This document shows, piece by piece, positions 1 to 7,877 of a stretch of 64,000 nucleotides of DNA. The notes under the pieces were generated by a model that ran no database searches, was not told the origin of the DNA, and saw nothing but the letters and a program-made list of their open reading frames with translations. The translations under genes were made by a program, and so were the position numbers. Location: contig UBXM01000037.1 of the NCBI GenBank assembly GCA_900469445.1, positions 38,188-102,187 on the forward strand, in the 5' to 3' direction. This DNA is from Hyphomicrobiales bacterium. GTDB lineage: Bacteria > Pseudomonadota > Alphaproteobacteria > Rhizobiales > Rhizobiaceae. Position 1 is the stretch's first letter. Each line of letters opens with the position of its first letter.

Positions 1-16
1 GGGGGGGGGGGGGGGG
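1..16. other. Poly-G run at window start (probable contig-end artefact)
   Basis: The window opens with sixteen consecutive G residues followed directly by ordinary sequence. Nothing similar occurs elsewhere in the window. Such runs are typical of read-end artefacts from two-colour sequencing at contig ends, so the true neighbour of livF is probably not represented. A real homopolymer cannot be excluded from the sequence alone. Confidence 0.6.
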
Positions 17-81
17 CCCATTCAGGCCCTGTGACGGTGCCGCATTTCCAAAAGCGGTGTATTTATAGCTCTCTCCCATCC

Positions 82-786
82 TCACACCCCCAGAACCTTG
101 TGCAGCGTCTCCATCCGTCCGGGCAGTTCGTCGACCGGGAAGTCGGCGACCATCTTGCCGTGGTCCATCAGGTAGAAACGATCGGCAACCTTGCTAGCGA
201 AACGGAAATTCTGTTCGACCATCAGCACCGTCATGCCGCGTTGCTTCAATGTCTTCAGCACTTCGCCGATGCGCTGGACGATGACGGGGGCCAAGCCTTC
301 CGTCGGTTCGTCGAGGATGAGGAGCTTGACGCCGGTGCGCAGGATGCGGGCGATGGCGAGCATCTGCTGCTCGCCGCCGGAAAGCTTCGTGCCGGGGCTG
401 GAGCGTCTTTCGTGGAGATTGGGGAAAAGCGCGTAGATCTCGTCGAGCGGCATGCCGCCTTCGGCGACGGCCGGCGGCAGCATCAGGTTCTCGTCCACCG
501 TCAGCGTCGAGAAGATGCCGCGCTCTTCGGGTACGAAACCGAGGCCCGCATGGGCGGTGCGATGAAGCGGAACGCCGAGCATATCCTTGCCGGCAAAGCG
601 GATTTCGCCCTTGCGCTCGCGGATGATGCCCATGATGGTTCGAAGCGTCGTCGTCTTGCCGACGCCGTTGCGGCCTAAAATGGTGATCGTTTCGCCTTCG
701 CCGACGGTCATGTTGACGCCGTGCAGGATGTGGCTTTCGCCATACCAGGCATTGAGGTTGGAGACCTCGAGAAGTGGTTTTGCCAT
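82..786 (-). CDS. livF: Branched-chain amino acid-type ABC transporter ATP-binding protein LivF
   Basis: This is one of two cytoplasmic ATPases of a HAAT-family (Liv) importer. The N-terminus LLEVSNLNAWYGESHILHGV is typical of LivF. Walker A (GRNGVGKTT) lies near residue 40, the ABC signature (LSGGEQQM) near 137 and Walker B (LLILDEP) near 157; at about 234 residues it has the usual LivF length. The ATG at 786 shares one base with the livG stop, and a GTG directly before it is an alternative start, so the two ATPases are translationally coupled. The gene is last in a binding protein-livG-livF unit. No LivH or LivM permease follows before the window edge, so the substrate cannot be inferred from the full operon. 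Confidence 0.93.
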   Translation of the reverse strand: MAKPLLEVSNLNAWYGESHILHGVNMTVGEGETITILGRNGVGKTTTLRTIMGIIRERKGEIRFAGKDMLGVPLHRTAHAGLGFVPEERGIFSTLTVDENLMLPPAVAEGGMPLDEIYALFPNLHERRSSPGTKLSGGEQQMLAIARILRTGVKLLILDEPTEGLAPVIVQRIGEVLKTLKQRGMTVLMVEQNFRFASKVADRFYLMDHGKMVADFPVDELPGRMETLHKVLGV

Positions 787-1568
787 CACGCGTCCTCCGT
801 ACCCATATAGGCGAGCCGTACGCGTTCATCTTTCGAGACGGTTGCGTAGTCGCCCTCCGCCAGGATTTCGCCGCGCTGCAGGACAGTCACCTGATGACAG
901 ATGTCGGCAACGACCGAGAGATTGTGCTCCACCATCAGTACCGCGCGGGTTTTTGCAACCTCGCGGATGATGTTGGAGACGGTGCCGATATCCTCCTGGC
1001 CCATGCCGGCCATCGGCTCGTCGAGCAGCAGAACTTTCGGATCGAGCGCCAGCGTGGTGGCAATCTCAAGCACGCGTTTGCGGCCGTAGGAAAGATCGGC
1101 GGCGATCGCATCGCGTTCGCGTTTCAGCCCGACAGTCTCGATCAACTCGTCGGCTCGGTCGTTCAGCCGGTCGAGCGCGGAGGTCGGCAGCCAGAACTGG
1201 GTGGACAATCCGTTCGGGCGCTGCAGCGCCACGCGGATATTGTCGAGGACGGTCAGATGCGGGAATACCGCGGAAATCTGGAATGAGCGCACCAGGCCCA
1301 TGCGGGCCACCTTGTCCGGCGGGGTTTTGGTGATGTCGGTTCCCAGAAGCGTGATCGAACCTGCCGTCGGCTGCAGGAATTTTGTCAGAAGATTGAACAC
1401 CGTCGTCTTGCCGGCGCCGTTCGGGCCGATCAGTGCATGGACGCGGGCATGCTGGATATCGAGATCGACATCCCGAACCGCCAGAAACGCGCCAAAACTC
1501 TTGGAGAGACCGCGGGCGGACAATACCACCCGCGGCTCCTCGTGCAGTTCCTGGACAGGCACTGCCAT
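786..1568 (-). CDS. livG: Branched-chain amino acid-type ABC transporter ATP-binding protein LivG
   Basis: This is the second ATPase of the Liv-type importer. Walker A (GPNGAGKTT) is near residue 46, the signature region reads LSYGRKRVLEIATTLA and Walker B reads VLLLDEPMAG; the LSYG form of the signature is characteristic of LivG rather than LivF. I place the start at the ATG at 1568, which overlaps the binding-protein stop by one base (TAATG). An in-frame extension of six codons upstream would run into that gene. The C-terminus ends in the LivG-like phrase GDYATVSKDERVRLAYMG. Both boundaries overlap neighbours, indicating a single transcript with the binding protein and livF. Confidence 0.92.
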   Translation of the reverse strand: MAVPVQELHEEPRVVLSARGLSKSFGAFLAVRDVDLDIQHARVHALIGPNGAGKTTVFNLLTKFLQPTAGSITLLGTDITKTPPDKVARMGLVRSFQISAVFPHLTVLDNIRVALQRPNGLSTQFWLPTSALDRLNDRADELIETVGLKRERDAIAADLSYGRKRVLEIATTLALDPKVLLLDEPMAGMGQEDIGTVSNIIREVAKTRAVLMVEHNLSVVADICHQVTVLQRGEILAEGDYATVSKDERVRLAYMGTEDA

Positions 1569-2770
1569 TATTTCACCAGCTCGCAACCAGCCTTGGCAGG
1601 ATCGAGATAGGCATCCTTGCCGGGAATGGTGGCGAGCACGTTGTAATAGTCGAAGGGCTCCTTGCTGTCGGCCGGTTTCTTGACCTGCAGGAGATACATG
1701 TCGTGGATCATGCGGCCATTGGCTGCGACCGTGCCGCCGCGGCCGAAGAAATCGTCGACCGGCATGTCGCGCATGGCCTTGGCCACTGCATCGGCATCAT
1801 CGGTGCCGGCCTTTTCCACCGCCTTGAGATAATGGGTCACGGCCGAATAGGTGCCGGCGTGAACCATGTTCGGCATTCTCTGGGTCTTGGCGAAGAATTT
1901 CTTGCCGAACTCGCGGCTCTGGTCGTCGAGGTTCCAGTAATAACCCTCGGTCAGGGTCAGTCCCTGTGCCGCTTCAAGCCCGAGGCCGTGCACCTCGGCA
2001 AGCGTGAACAGCAATGCCGCAAGGCTCTGGCCCCCTTGAACAATACCGAATTCCGCAGCCTGTTTGATCGTGTTCGCCGTATCGAGGCCGGCATTGGCAA
2101 GGCCGATTACCTTGGCGCCGGACGACTGGGCCTGCAGCAGGAAGGACGAGAAATCCTGGCTGGAGAGCGGGTGGCGCACCGAGCCGAGCACCGTGCCGCC
2201 ATTCGCCTTGACGTAATCGCTGGTCTGCTGTTCCAGCGAATAACCGAAGGCATAGTCGGCGGTCAGGAAGAACCAGCTGTCGCCGCCCTGCTTGACCATG
2301 GCGCCGCCGGTGCCGACGGCCAGCGCGTGAGTGTCATAGGCCCAGTGGAAACCGTAGGGGGTGCAGGCCTTGCCGGTCAGATCGACGGTGGCGGCACCGG
2401 TGTTGATGGTGATCTTCTTCTTGTCCTTCGACAGCGCCTGCACGGCAAGGCCGACCGACGATGTGGTCAGGTCCATGATCGCATCGACCTGCTCGGTATC
2501 ATACCACTGGCGGGCGATGTTGGAGGCGACGTCGGGCTTGTTCTGGTGGTCGGCATTGACGAGTTCGACCGGGACGCCGAGCACCTTGCCGCCGTAATCC
2601 TCGATTGCCATCTGGGCCGCCTGGACCGACGACTTGCCGCCGAAATCGGCATAGACGCCGGACTGGTCGTTCAGGATGCCGATCTTTACCTTGCCGTCGG
2701 ATGCTGATTGGGCGAATGCAGTGCCGCTCGCCAGCAGCACGGCCAGCGACGTCAGGAACGTCTTACGCAT
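1568..2770 (-). CDS. ABC transporter periplasmic substrate-binding protein (Liv/amide type)
   Basis: The 400-residue protein begins with a Sec signal peptide (MRKTFLTSLAVLLASGTAFA, cleavage after AFA) and continues with KVKIGILNDQSGVYADFGG, the usual opening of type I periplasmic binding proteins (Peripla_BP_6 family) that feed LivHMGF importers. A strong Shine-Dalgarno (GGAGGAGA) lies before the ATG. It is the first gene of a unit with livG and livF and is divergent from a LysR-type regulator that may control it. The ligand is not predictable: close relatives bind amino acids, amides, urea-like compounds or aromatic acids. Confidence 0.9.
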   Translation of the reverse strand: MRKTFLTSLAVLLASGTAFAQSASDGKVKIGILNDQSGVYADFGGKSSVQAAQMAIEDYGGKVLGVPVELVNADHQNKPDVASNIARQWYDTEQVDAIMDLTTSSVGLAVQALSKDKKKITINTGAATVDLTGKACTPYGFHWAYDTHALAVGTGGAMVKQGGDSWFFLTADYAFGYSLEQQTSDYVKANGGTVLGSVRHPLSSQDFSSFLLQAQSSGAKVIGLANAGLDTANTIKQAAEFGIVQGGQSLAALLFTLAEVHGLGLEAAQGLTLTEGYYWNLDDQSREFGKKFFAKTQRMPNMVHAGTYSAVTHYLKAVEKAGTDDADAVAKAMRDMPVDDFFGRGGTVAANGRMIHDMYLLQVKKPADSKEPFDYYNVLATIPGKDAYLDPAKAGCELVK

Positions 2771-2801
2771 AAGGTCTCCTCCCAGAGATTGCAGAGCGCT
2801 A

Positions 2802-2933
2802 ATCTGTTCAAAATTGGCTGGCCGCCCTCCTCAAAGCAGCTCTTCCGGCTCGCATGGTTGAGGAAAACGGTCGTTGACGCAAGAAGCGGAGCGCTATTAA
2901 TTGCGGACAGTATCTGTGCATTTTTGAACAGAT
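2802..2933. promoter_or_regulatory. Divergent promoter region with 12-bp inverted repeat
   Basis: The 186-bp gap between the binding-protein gene and the LysR gene contains ATCTGTTCAAAA at 2802-2813 and its exact reverse complement TTTTGAACAGAT at 2922-2933. Read outward toward each gene the element is TTTTGAACAGAT followed by WAG, and it ends 31 and 23 bases before the two start codons. It could be a shared operator or a pair of matching promoter cores; autoregulation by the adjacent LysR protein is the natural inference. Confidence 0.6.
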
Positions 2934-2956
2934 AAGGAAGCGGGCCGGGTGACAGC

Positions 2957-3880
2957 ATGAGCAGCAATGCCAGTTTCGGCCATCCCGGTTTTACCTGGGA
3001 TGATCTGCAGTATTTTCTGGCGGTGGCCCGCACCGGCCAGCTTTCCGTGGCCGCCCGGCAGTTGCGGACCAGCCATGCCACCGTGTCGCGCCGTATCGAC
3101 CGGCTGGAGTTCACCCTCAAGGTCAAGCTTTTCGAGAGAAACCCGCGCGGCTATGTGCTGACGGGGATCGGCCAGCGTTTCATCGATGCCGCGGAGCGGA
3201 TGGAGGCGGAAGCCGACCGGTTGCAGGCGGAAATCGCTTCAGGCAATGCACCGCATCAGGGTGTCGTGCGGCTGAGCGCACCGGAAGGGATCGCCAATTT
3301 TTTCCTCGCCCATCAGATCGGTGATTTCACCGCACAGCATCCGAACCTGTCCTTGGAACTGGTGACGATCCAGCAGATCATGTCGCTTTCCCGCAAGGAG
3401 GCGGATATCGCGATCTCGCTCGATCCGCCCAAGGGCGGGCCGTATGAGATCGAGAAGATCACCGATTACCGCCTGAATATCTATGGTGCCCGGAGCTATC
3501 TGGCGGACAAGCCCGAGATCACCAAACGGGACGAGCTGCTGCGGCATCCGTTCATCGGTTATATCCAGGACATGATTTTTGCGCCGGGGCTGGATTATCT
3601 CGGGGATGTGCATCCGGGCATCAAGCCGCGCTTCCAGAGTTCCAGCATTTCGGCGCAGCTGACCGCGACGCTGCAGGGGCAGGGGCTGTGCATCTTTCCG
3701 CATTTCATCGCGCGCCGATGGCCGGAACTGCAGATCGTCCTGCCGCGCGAGGTGCAGCTGACGCGGCACTATTACCTCGTGCGCCATCGCGACATGAGCC
3801 GGGTGCCGCGGGTGCGGGCAGTCGCCGACTATATGATGGCGGTGGTGCAGGAGAACCGGGAGATCTTTCTGGGAGGCTGA
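2957..3880 (+). CDS. LysR-family transcriptional regulator
   Basis: The 307-residue protein has an N-terminal winged helix-turn-helix (about residues 13-72; WDDLQYFLAVARTGQLSVAA and LRTSHATVSRRIDRLE) followed by a LysR-substrate domain of ordinary length. The extra leading residues MSSNASFGHPGF and the sequence RTSHATVSRRIDRLE resemble the LysR subgroup with AsnC-like spacing common in rhizobia. It is transcribed away from the Liv-type binding-protein gene across a 186-bp gap with an outward-facing repeated element, so it is probably the local regulator of that transporter. The inducer is unknown. Confidence 0.9.
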   Translation: MSSNASFGHPGFTWDDLQYFLAVARTGQLSVAARQLRTSHATVSRRIDRLEFTLKVKLFERNPRGYVLTGIGQRFIDAAERMEAEADRLQAEIASGNAPHQGVVRLSAPEGIANFFLAHQIGDFTAQHPNLSLELVTIQQIMSLSRKEADIAISLDPPKGGPYEIEKITDYRLNIYGARSYLADKPEITKRDELLRHPFIGYIQDMIFAPGLDYLGDVHPGIKPRFQSSSISAQLTATLQGQGLCIFPHFIARRWPELQIVLPREVQLTRHYYLVRHRDMSRVPRVRAVADYMMAVVQENREIFLGG

Positions 3881-3911
3881 TTTCGCCTCCCTGGATGTCG
3901 ATAAGCGCCGG

Positions 3912-4952
3912 TCAAAAGCTCGTGATGACGGCGATGCCGGGTGTCTCGGCCTTGTCGAGATTGACCAATTCGGAAACGCCTTCAATGAGGCTGACCCGCT
4001 TCGAGATAAGCTGCTGCGGCTTCATCCTGCCGGCGGTGAGCATGGCAAGCATCGCATCGTAACGCCAGGCCTGCATGCCGTGGCTGCCGTAGATTTCCAG
4101 CTCGTGGCCGATCACCTGCGCCATCGGGATCTTTGGCGTTGCATGTTCGCCGAGCATCAGGCCGACCTGGACGTGGCGGCCGCGGCGGCGCAGGTTCTTG
4201 ATCGAGTTGAAGCAGGTCGTCGGGTGGCCGAGTGCGTCGATCGAGACATGCGCGCCGCCCTTGGTGATTTCGCGCACGGCTTCCACGACATCCGGCACGG
4301 AACTGCCATTGATGGTGGCGACGGCGCCGCATTGACGGGCAAGCGCCAGCTTTTCTTCGGTCAGGTCGATACCGATGACGTTTGCGCCGAGGGCGGTTGC
4401 GATCATGATTGCCGAGAGGCCGACCCCGCCGCAGCCGTGAACGGCCACCCAGTCGCCGGGGCCGGTGCGGGCCTGATCGGCAACGGCGCGGAAGGAGGTG
4501 GCGAAACGGCAGCCGAGGCTTGCGGCCGTGGCGTCGTCGATTTCTTCCGGCAGGTGCACGAGATTGGTTTCGGCATAATCGATCGCGACATATTCGGCGA
4601 AGGAACCCCAATGGGTGAAGCCGGGCTGAAACTGGTCCGGGCAGACCTGTTGGTTGCCGGAATGGCACTCGGCGCAATGGCCGCAGCCCGAGACGAAGGG
4701 CACGGTGACGCGATCACCGACCTTGAAGCGCATGACGCCCTTGCCTTTCGCCACGACCTTGCCGGCAAGTTCATGGCCAGGAACGTGCGGCAGGCGGATG
4801 TCGGGGTCGTGGCCCTTCCAGCCGTGCCAGTCGCTGCGGCAAAGGCCCGTCGCGCCGACCTTGATGACCACGCCGCCGAAGGTCGGCTCGGGATCGGGAA
4901 GCGTCCTGATCTCCGGCATCTGTTCGAACGCTTCGTAATACATGGCCTTCAT
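3912..4952 (-). CDS. Zinc-dependent alcohol dehydrogenase (MDR family)
   Basis: This is a medium-chain dehydrogenase/reductase of about 346 residues. The catalytic zinc site is visible as the cysteine in [13 protein letters not shown] and the GHE in [11 protein letters not shown]; the structural zinc loop is [16 protein letters not shown] Rossmann NAD(P) site follows at [14 protein letters not shown], and [10 protein letters not shown] follows the second strand. I chose the ATG at 4952 because it has AGGCGAGG seven bases upstream; a TTG 21 bases earlier is less likely. Its 3' end faces the LysR gene with about 30 bases between. The exact alcohol or aldehyde substrate cannot be told. Confidence 0.9.
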   Translation of the reverse strand: MKAMYYEAFEQMPEIRTLPDPEPTFGGVVIKVGATGLCRSDWHGWKGHDPDIRLPHVPGHELAGKVVAKGKGVMRFKVGDRVTVPFVSGCGHCAECHSGNQQVCPDQFQPGFTHWGSFAEYVAIDYAETNLVHLPEEIDDATAASLGCRFATSFRAVADQARTGPGDWVAVHGCGGVGLSAIMIATALGANVIGIDLTEEKLALARQCGAVATINGSSVPDVVEAVREITKGGAHVSIDALGHPTTCFNSIKNLRRRGRHVQVGLMLGEHATPKIPMAQVIGHELEIYGSHGMQAWRYDAMLAMLTAGRMKPQQLISKRVSLIEGVSELVNLDKAETPGIAVITSF

Positions 4953-4982
4953 GACGCATCCTCGCCTGTTCAATATCGCGAA

Positions 4983-5044
4983 GTCCCCGATCCCAAGCGG
5001 TCGGGGACAGTGATTTTCGTGTTACGGTAACGCGGCCGGCCGCG
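4983..5044. promoter_or_regulatory. Palindrome cluster in the divergent ADH-SDR promoter region
   Basis: The 330-bp divergent gap 4953-5282 holds three symmetric elements close to the alcohol dehydrogenase start. They are an 8-bp inverted repeat GTCCCCGA/TCGGGGAC (4983-4990 and 5001-5008), GTTACGGTAAC (5021-5031) and the perfect 14-bp palindrome CGCGGCCGGCCGCG (5031-5044). GTTAC-G-GTAAC resembles a repressor half-site pair. No regulator gene for them is adjacent. The rest of the gap shows nothing I can assign. Confidence 0.4.
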
Positions 5045-5282
5045 ATTACGAAGCCCTGTTTCCGTTCGCTCCCGACGATGGTGACGCGACCTGCCAGTAT
5101 CAGCGCGGCGGGCGTGATGCGACGGGCCGGCCCGGCTTTCGGGTGAAACGGCCGATCGCTCTGTGATCATGGTCCGCGATGATTTCGAGGTGGTTGGCGA
5201 GATGTGCTTGCAAACGCTTGGTCGCTGACCAATATATCGTCATATCAGGTAGTTATCCGGCGCAAGGCCAGGGAGTTTGTAT

Positions 5283-6020
5283 TTGGCGACCACCCCTTAC
5301 ATGCTGCTGACCGGCGCCAGCCGCGGCATTGGCCATGCGACCGTCAAGCTGTTCATGGAACATGGCTGGCGAATCCTGACCGTATCGCGGCAGCCGTTTT
5401 CCGAGGAATGCCGCTGGCCTTCCGCGCGTGAAAGCCACATCCAGGCCGATCTTGCCGACGTTTCCGGCATCGACGCGCTTGCCGAGACGGTGCGGGCGCG
5501 CTTGCCCGACGGCAAGCTTGCCGCGCTGGTCAACAATGCAGGTATTTCTCCCAAGGGATCTGACGGCAGCCGTCTGGGCGTCGCGGAGACCGATGCCGAG
5601 ACCTGGATGAAGGTCATGAACGTCAACCTCGTTTCGACGGCGCTTCTGGCGCGGGCGCTTTTGCCCGAGCTCGAGGCTGCGCGGGGTTCGATCGTCAACG
5701 TTACGTCGATTGCCGGCTCGCGCGTGCATCCGTTTGCGGGCGTCGCCTATGCGGCTTCGAAAGCAGGGCTTGCGGCGCTGACCCGGGAGCTGGCGCATGA
5801 ATTCGGGCCGCGTGGCATTCGCGCCAACGCGATTGCGCCGGGCGAGATCGCCACATCGATCCTGTCTCCGGGAACCGATGAACTGGTGCAGGCCGAGGTG
5901 CCGCTCGGTCGGCTCGGCACGACTGCCGAAGTTGCCAAGACCATCCATTTCCTCTGCACCGAACAGTCTTCCTATATCAACGGTGCGGAGATCCATATCA
6001 ACGGCGGTCAGCACGTCTGA
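5283..6020 (+). CDS. SDR-family oxidoreductase
   Basis: This is a classical short-chain dehydrogenase/reductase of about 245 residues. The cofactor motif TGASRGIG is at the extreme N-terminus, NNAG is near residue 84, the catalytic Ser is in VNVTSIAGS, and the YxxxK motif reads YAASK. The C-terminus ends SSYINGAEIHINGG, the usual family end. The best start is the TTG at 5283, seven bases after GGGAG; the only in-frame ATG (5301) would leave no room before the Rossmann strand. It is divergent from the zinc alcohol dehydrogenase and converges with the Ldh-family gene with only about eight bases between stops. The substrate is unknown. Confidence 0.88.
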   Translation: MATTPYMLLTGASRGIGHATVKLFMEHGWRILTVSRQPFSEECRWPSARESHIQADLADVSGIDALAETVRARLPDGKLAALVNNAGISPKGSDGSRLGVAETDAETWMKVMNVNLVSTALLARALLPELEAARGSIVNVTSIAGSRVHPFAGVAYAASKAGLAALTRELAHEFGPRGIRANAIAPGEIATSILSPGTDELVQAEVPLGRLGTTAEVAKTIHFLCTEQSSYINGAEIHINGGQHV

Positions 6021-6027
6021 TCCAGGC

Positions 6028-7047
6028 TCAGCCTGCGGCGAGCGCCTTCAGCTTCTCGTAGTTTTCGGCAGATAGCGGAATTCCGTGCTTTTCCGCCCTT
6101 ACGCGGGTCACATGCCGACGGTCGCCGGGCAGGCGTTCCTGGCCGGCCTCCAGCACGAGATCGCAGATGCCGGCGACACGTTCGGCGAAGATGTCGTTGC
6201 CGCCGCGTGCGGGATCGATGACGATGAAGAACTGACCGGTAAAGGGCGTTTGCGCGCCCTTGTGATTGCTCCAGTCGAATTCGCCGGAAAAATAGCCGCC
6301 GGTCAGCGCGGCGCTGAGGATTTCCACCATCAGGGCTATGGAATTGCCCTTGTGACCGCCGAAGGGCAGCAGCGCGCCACCGTCGAGGATTTCCTTCGGA
6401 TCCGTGGTCGGCTGGCCGTCGCGATCGACACCCATGCCGGGTTTCAGGTCGTGGCCGGCGCGGGCGGCGATCTGCACGTCGCCATGGGCAATCGCGCTGG
6501 ATGCCTGGTCAAAAACGAAGGGTGCAGCGCCTGCGCGCGGCGAGGCGAAGGCGACGGGGTTTGTGCCGAAAACGGCCTTCTTGCCGCCATGGGGCACAAC
6601 GCAGGCCATGCTGTTGACGACGCTGAGAGCGACAAATCCCTCGTCGGCAAAAGGTTCGACATCCGGCCAGAGCGCGCTGAAATGATGCGAGCGGCGGATG
6701 GCGAGAACGGCGACGCCATTTGCCTTGACCTTTTCGATCAGCAACGGGCGCGCGGCCAGCATGGCCGGCTGGGTGAAACCGCCCCTGGCATCGACGCGCA
6801 CGAAGGCCGACCCGACATCCTCGACTTCCGGTACAGCCTTGCCATCGACCCAGCCGCTGTTCAATGACGAGACATAACCGGCCATGCGGAAAATGCCGTG
6901 GCTGAGTGAGCCGTCACGTTCGCAGGACGCGCAGTTTTCCGCGAGAATCCTTGCATTGTGTTGCGAGACGCCGTTCCTGACGAAGATCTTCTGAAGCAGC
7001 GCCACGAGGTCTGCATAGGAGAGATGGATGTCGGGGGGGCTGCTCAT
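6028..7047 (-). CDS. Ldh/YlbC-family NAD(P)H oxidoreductase, possibly DpkA-like (pyrroline/piperideine-2-carboxylate reductase)
   Basis: The 339-residue protein belongs to the malate/L-sulfolactate dehydrogenase-type family, which has its own cofactor fold unrelated to classical lactate dehydrogenases. Visible family marks are SHGIFRMAGYV (residues about 54-64), RRSHHFSALWPDVEPFADEG, PHGGKKAVFGTNPVAFASPR and LLPFGGHKGNSIALMVEILS. The SHG.FRMxGY form and the HHFSALWPD segment are like DpkA enzymes that reduce cyclic imino acids in D-lysine/D-proline catabolism, but a diketogulonate-type reductase is also possible. AAAGGAGA precedes the ATG. It stands alone, converging on the SDR gene. Confidence 0.8.
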   Translation of the reverse strand: MSSPPDIHLSYADLVALLQKIFVRNGVSQHNARILAENCASCERDGSLSHGIFRMAGYVSSLNSGWVDGKAVPEVEDVGSAFVRVDARGGFTQPAMLAARPLLIEKVKANGVAVLAIRRSHHFSALWPDVEPFADEGFVALSVVNSMACVVPHGGKKAVFGTNPVAFASPRAGAAPFVFDQASSAIAHGDVQIAARAGHDLKPGMGVDRDGQPTTDPKEILDGGALLPFGGHKGNSIALMVEILSAALTGGYFSGEFDWSNHKGAQTPFTGQFFIVIDPARGGNDIFAERVAGICDLVLEAGQERLPGDRRHVTRVRAEKHGIPLSAENYEKLKALAAG

Positions 7048-7355
7048 GCCGTTCTCCTTTGTCGTGGCCGATGCGCTGGTTCATGGCTGCACGAAGATAC
7101 AAGCAAAGGCGTTGAACGCCATCGGGATTATGCTGCTTGCAGCGGTTTTACCATCGGCTAGAAGGGGGCTTCCCGTGGCCTTGGCCATTTTCGGCCCAGC
7201 GCCTGAGATACGTGCCGAAAATATCTCGGTGCAGAAATAAGGCAAACAAAAACAGTGGCTTGTGTTTCGTCATTTCTTCCGGTGTCAGCAGTTGTTGCTG
7301 TCTTGGGGATGTGTAATATCGCAAGCGACACGCGAATTTCAGGTGAGGACAAGCA
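7048..7355. other. Intergenic promoter region between Ldh-family gene and kdgF
   Basis: This 308-bp divergent gap has no credible ORF. It contains GAGATA at 7205-7210 and its complement TATCTC at 7222-7227, a weak inverted repeat about 130 bases before the kdgF start. The sequence is more AT-rich than the flanking genes near 7230-7330, as expected for promoters. A GAGG Shine-Dalgarno precedes the ATG at 7356. Confidence 0.5.
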
Positions 7356-7694
7356 ATGGCAGCAAGCGATCTTTTTGTTTCGGCGGATGACGCTGAATGG
7401 GTAAATCCAGAGCCCGGCGTCACACGTCGTATCATGACCTATCTGCCCGAGATGATGATGGTGGAGGTTGTCTTCGAGAAGGGGGCGATCGGTTCGAAGC
7501 ATTCCCATCCGCATATCCAGGCAAGTTATGTTGCCGAGGGCAGTTTCGAGGTCACGATCGACGGCCGGACGGAAACGCTGGCCAAGGGCGGCAGCTTCAT
7601 CGTGCCGCCGGATCTGGTCCATGGCGTCAAGGCGCTGGAGGCCGGTCGTCTGATCGACGTCTTTAACCCGCATCGGGCCGAGTTCCTGGCGTAA
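7356..7694 (+). CDS. kdgF: KdgF-like cupin (unsaturated uronate linearisation)
   Basis: This 112-residue single-domain cupin matches the KdgF pattern: VFEKGAIGSKHSHPH, YVAEGSFEVTIDG, a glycine-rich turn, then VHGVKALEAGRLIDVFNPHRAEFL at the C-terminus. Likely metal ligands are His49, His51, Gln55 and His89, the HxH-Q-H set of KdgF. KdgF enzymes convert 4,5-unsaturated monouronates released by pectate or alginate lyases to the open-chain keto form. Its position beside a TRAP transporter and UxaC/UxuA/UxuB/UxaA genes supports this. It is divergent from the Ldh-family gene and ends at a hairpin with a TTTT tail. Confidence 0.8.
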   Translation: MAASDLFVSADDAEWVNPEPGVTRRIMTYLPEMMMVEVVFEKGAIGSKHSHPHIQASYVAEGSFEVTIDGRTETLAKGGSFIVPPDLVHGVKALEAGRLIDVFNPHRAEFLA

Positions 7695-7733
7695 TTTTCC
7701 CCGGTCACGGTTGTGGCCGCAGCATGTGAAAGG

Positions 7734-7762
7734 GCCGGTCGCCAGGTTTGCGGCCGGCTTTT
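7734..7762 (+). terminator. Rho-independent terminator after kdgF
   Basis: A 9-bp stem with one G-U pair (7734-7742 with 7750-7758), a 7-base loop and a TTTT tail lie about 40 bases after the kdgF stop on the + strand. Confidence 0.7.
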
Positions 7763-7820
7763 GCATTTCCGGCGGCGGGCCGGTCGATCGTCCGTCGCCT
7801 CGGGCTGACGATGCCGAACG

Positions 7821-7849
7821 AAAAAAAACGCCCGGTGGAAGCCGGGCGT
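7821..7849 (-). terminator. Rho-independent terminator after TRAP large permease gene
   Basis: Read on the minus strand, an 8-bp GC-rich stem (7842-7849 with 7828-7835) and 6-base loop are followed by a run of eight T. It ends the uxaC-dctP-dctQ-dctM transcription unit about 30 bases after the dctM stop. Confidence 0.85.
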
Positions 7850-7877
7850 CTGATGTTCGTGCTTTGGGCTGTTGCTT

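Noticed and set aside
5041-5166. A + strand peptide after the palindrome cluster (GRDYEALFPFAPDDG and following) that might be a gene remnant.
   Set aside because: It has no start, no family resemblance and is only about 40 codons long.
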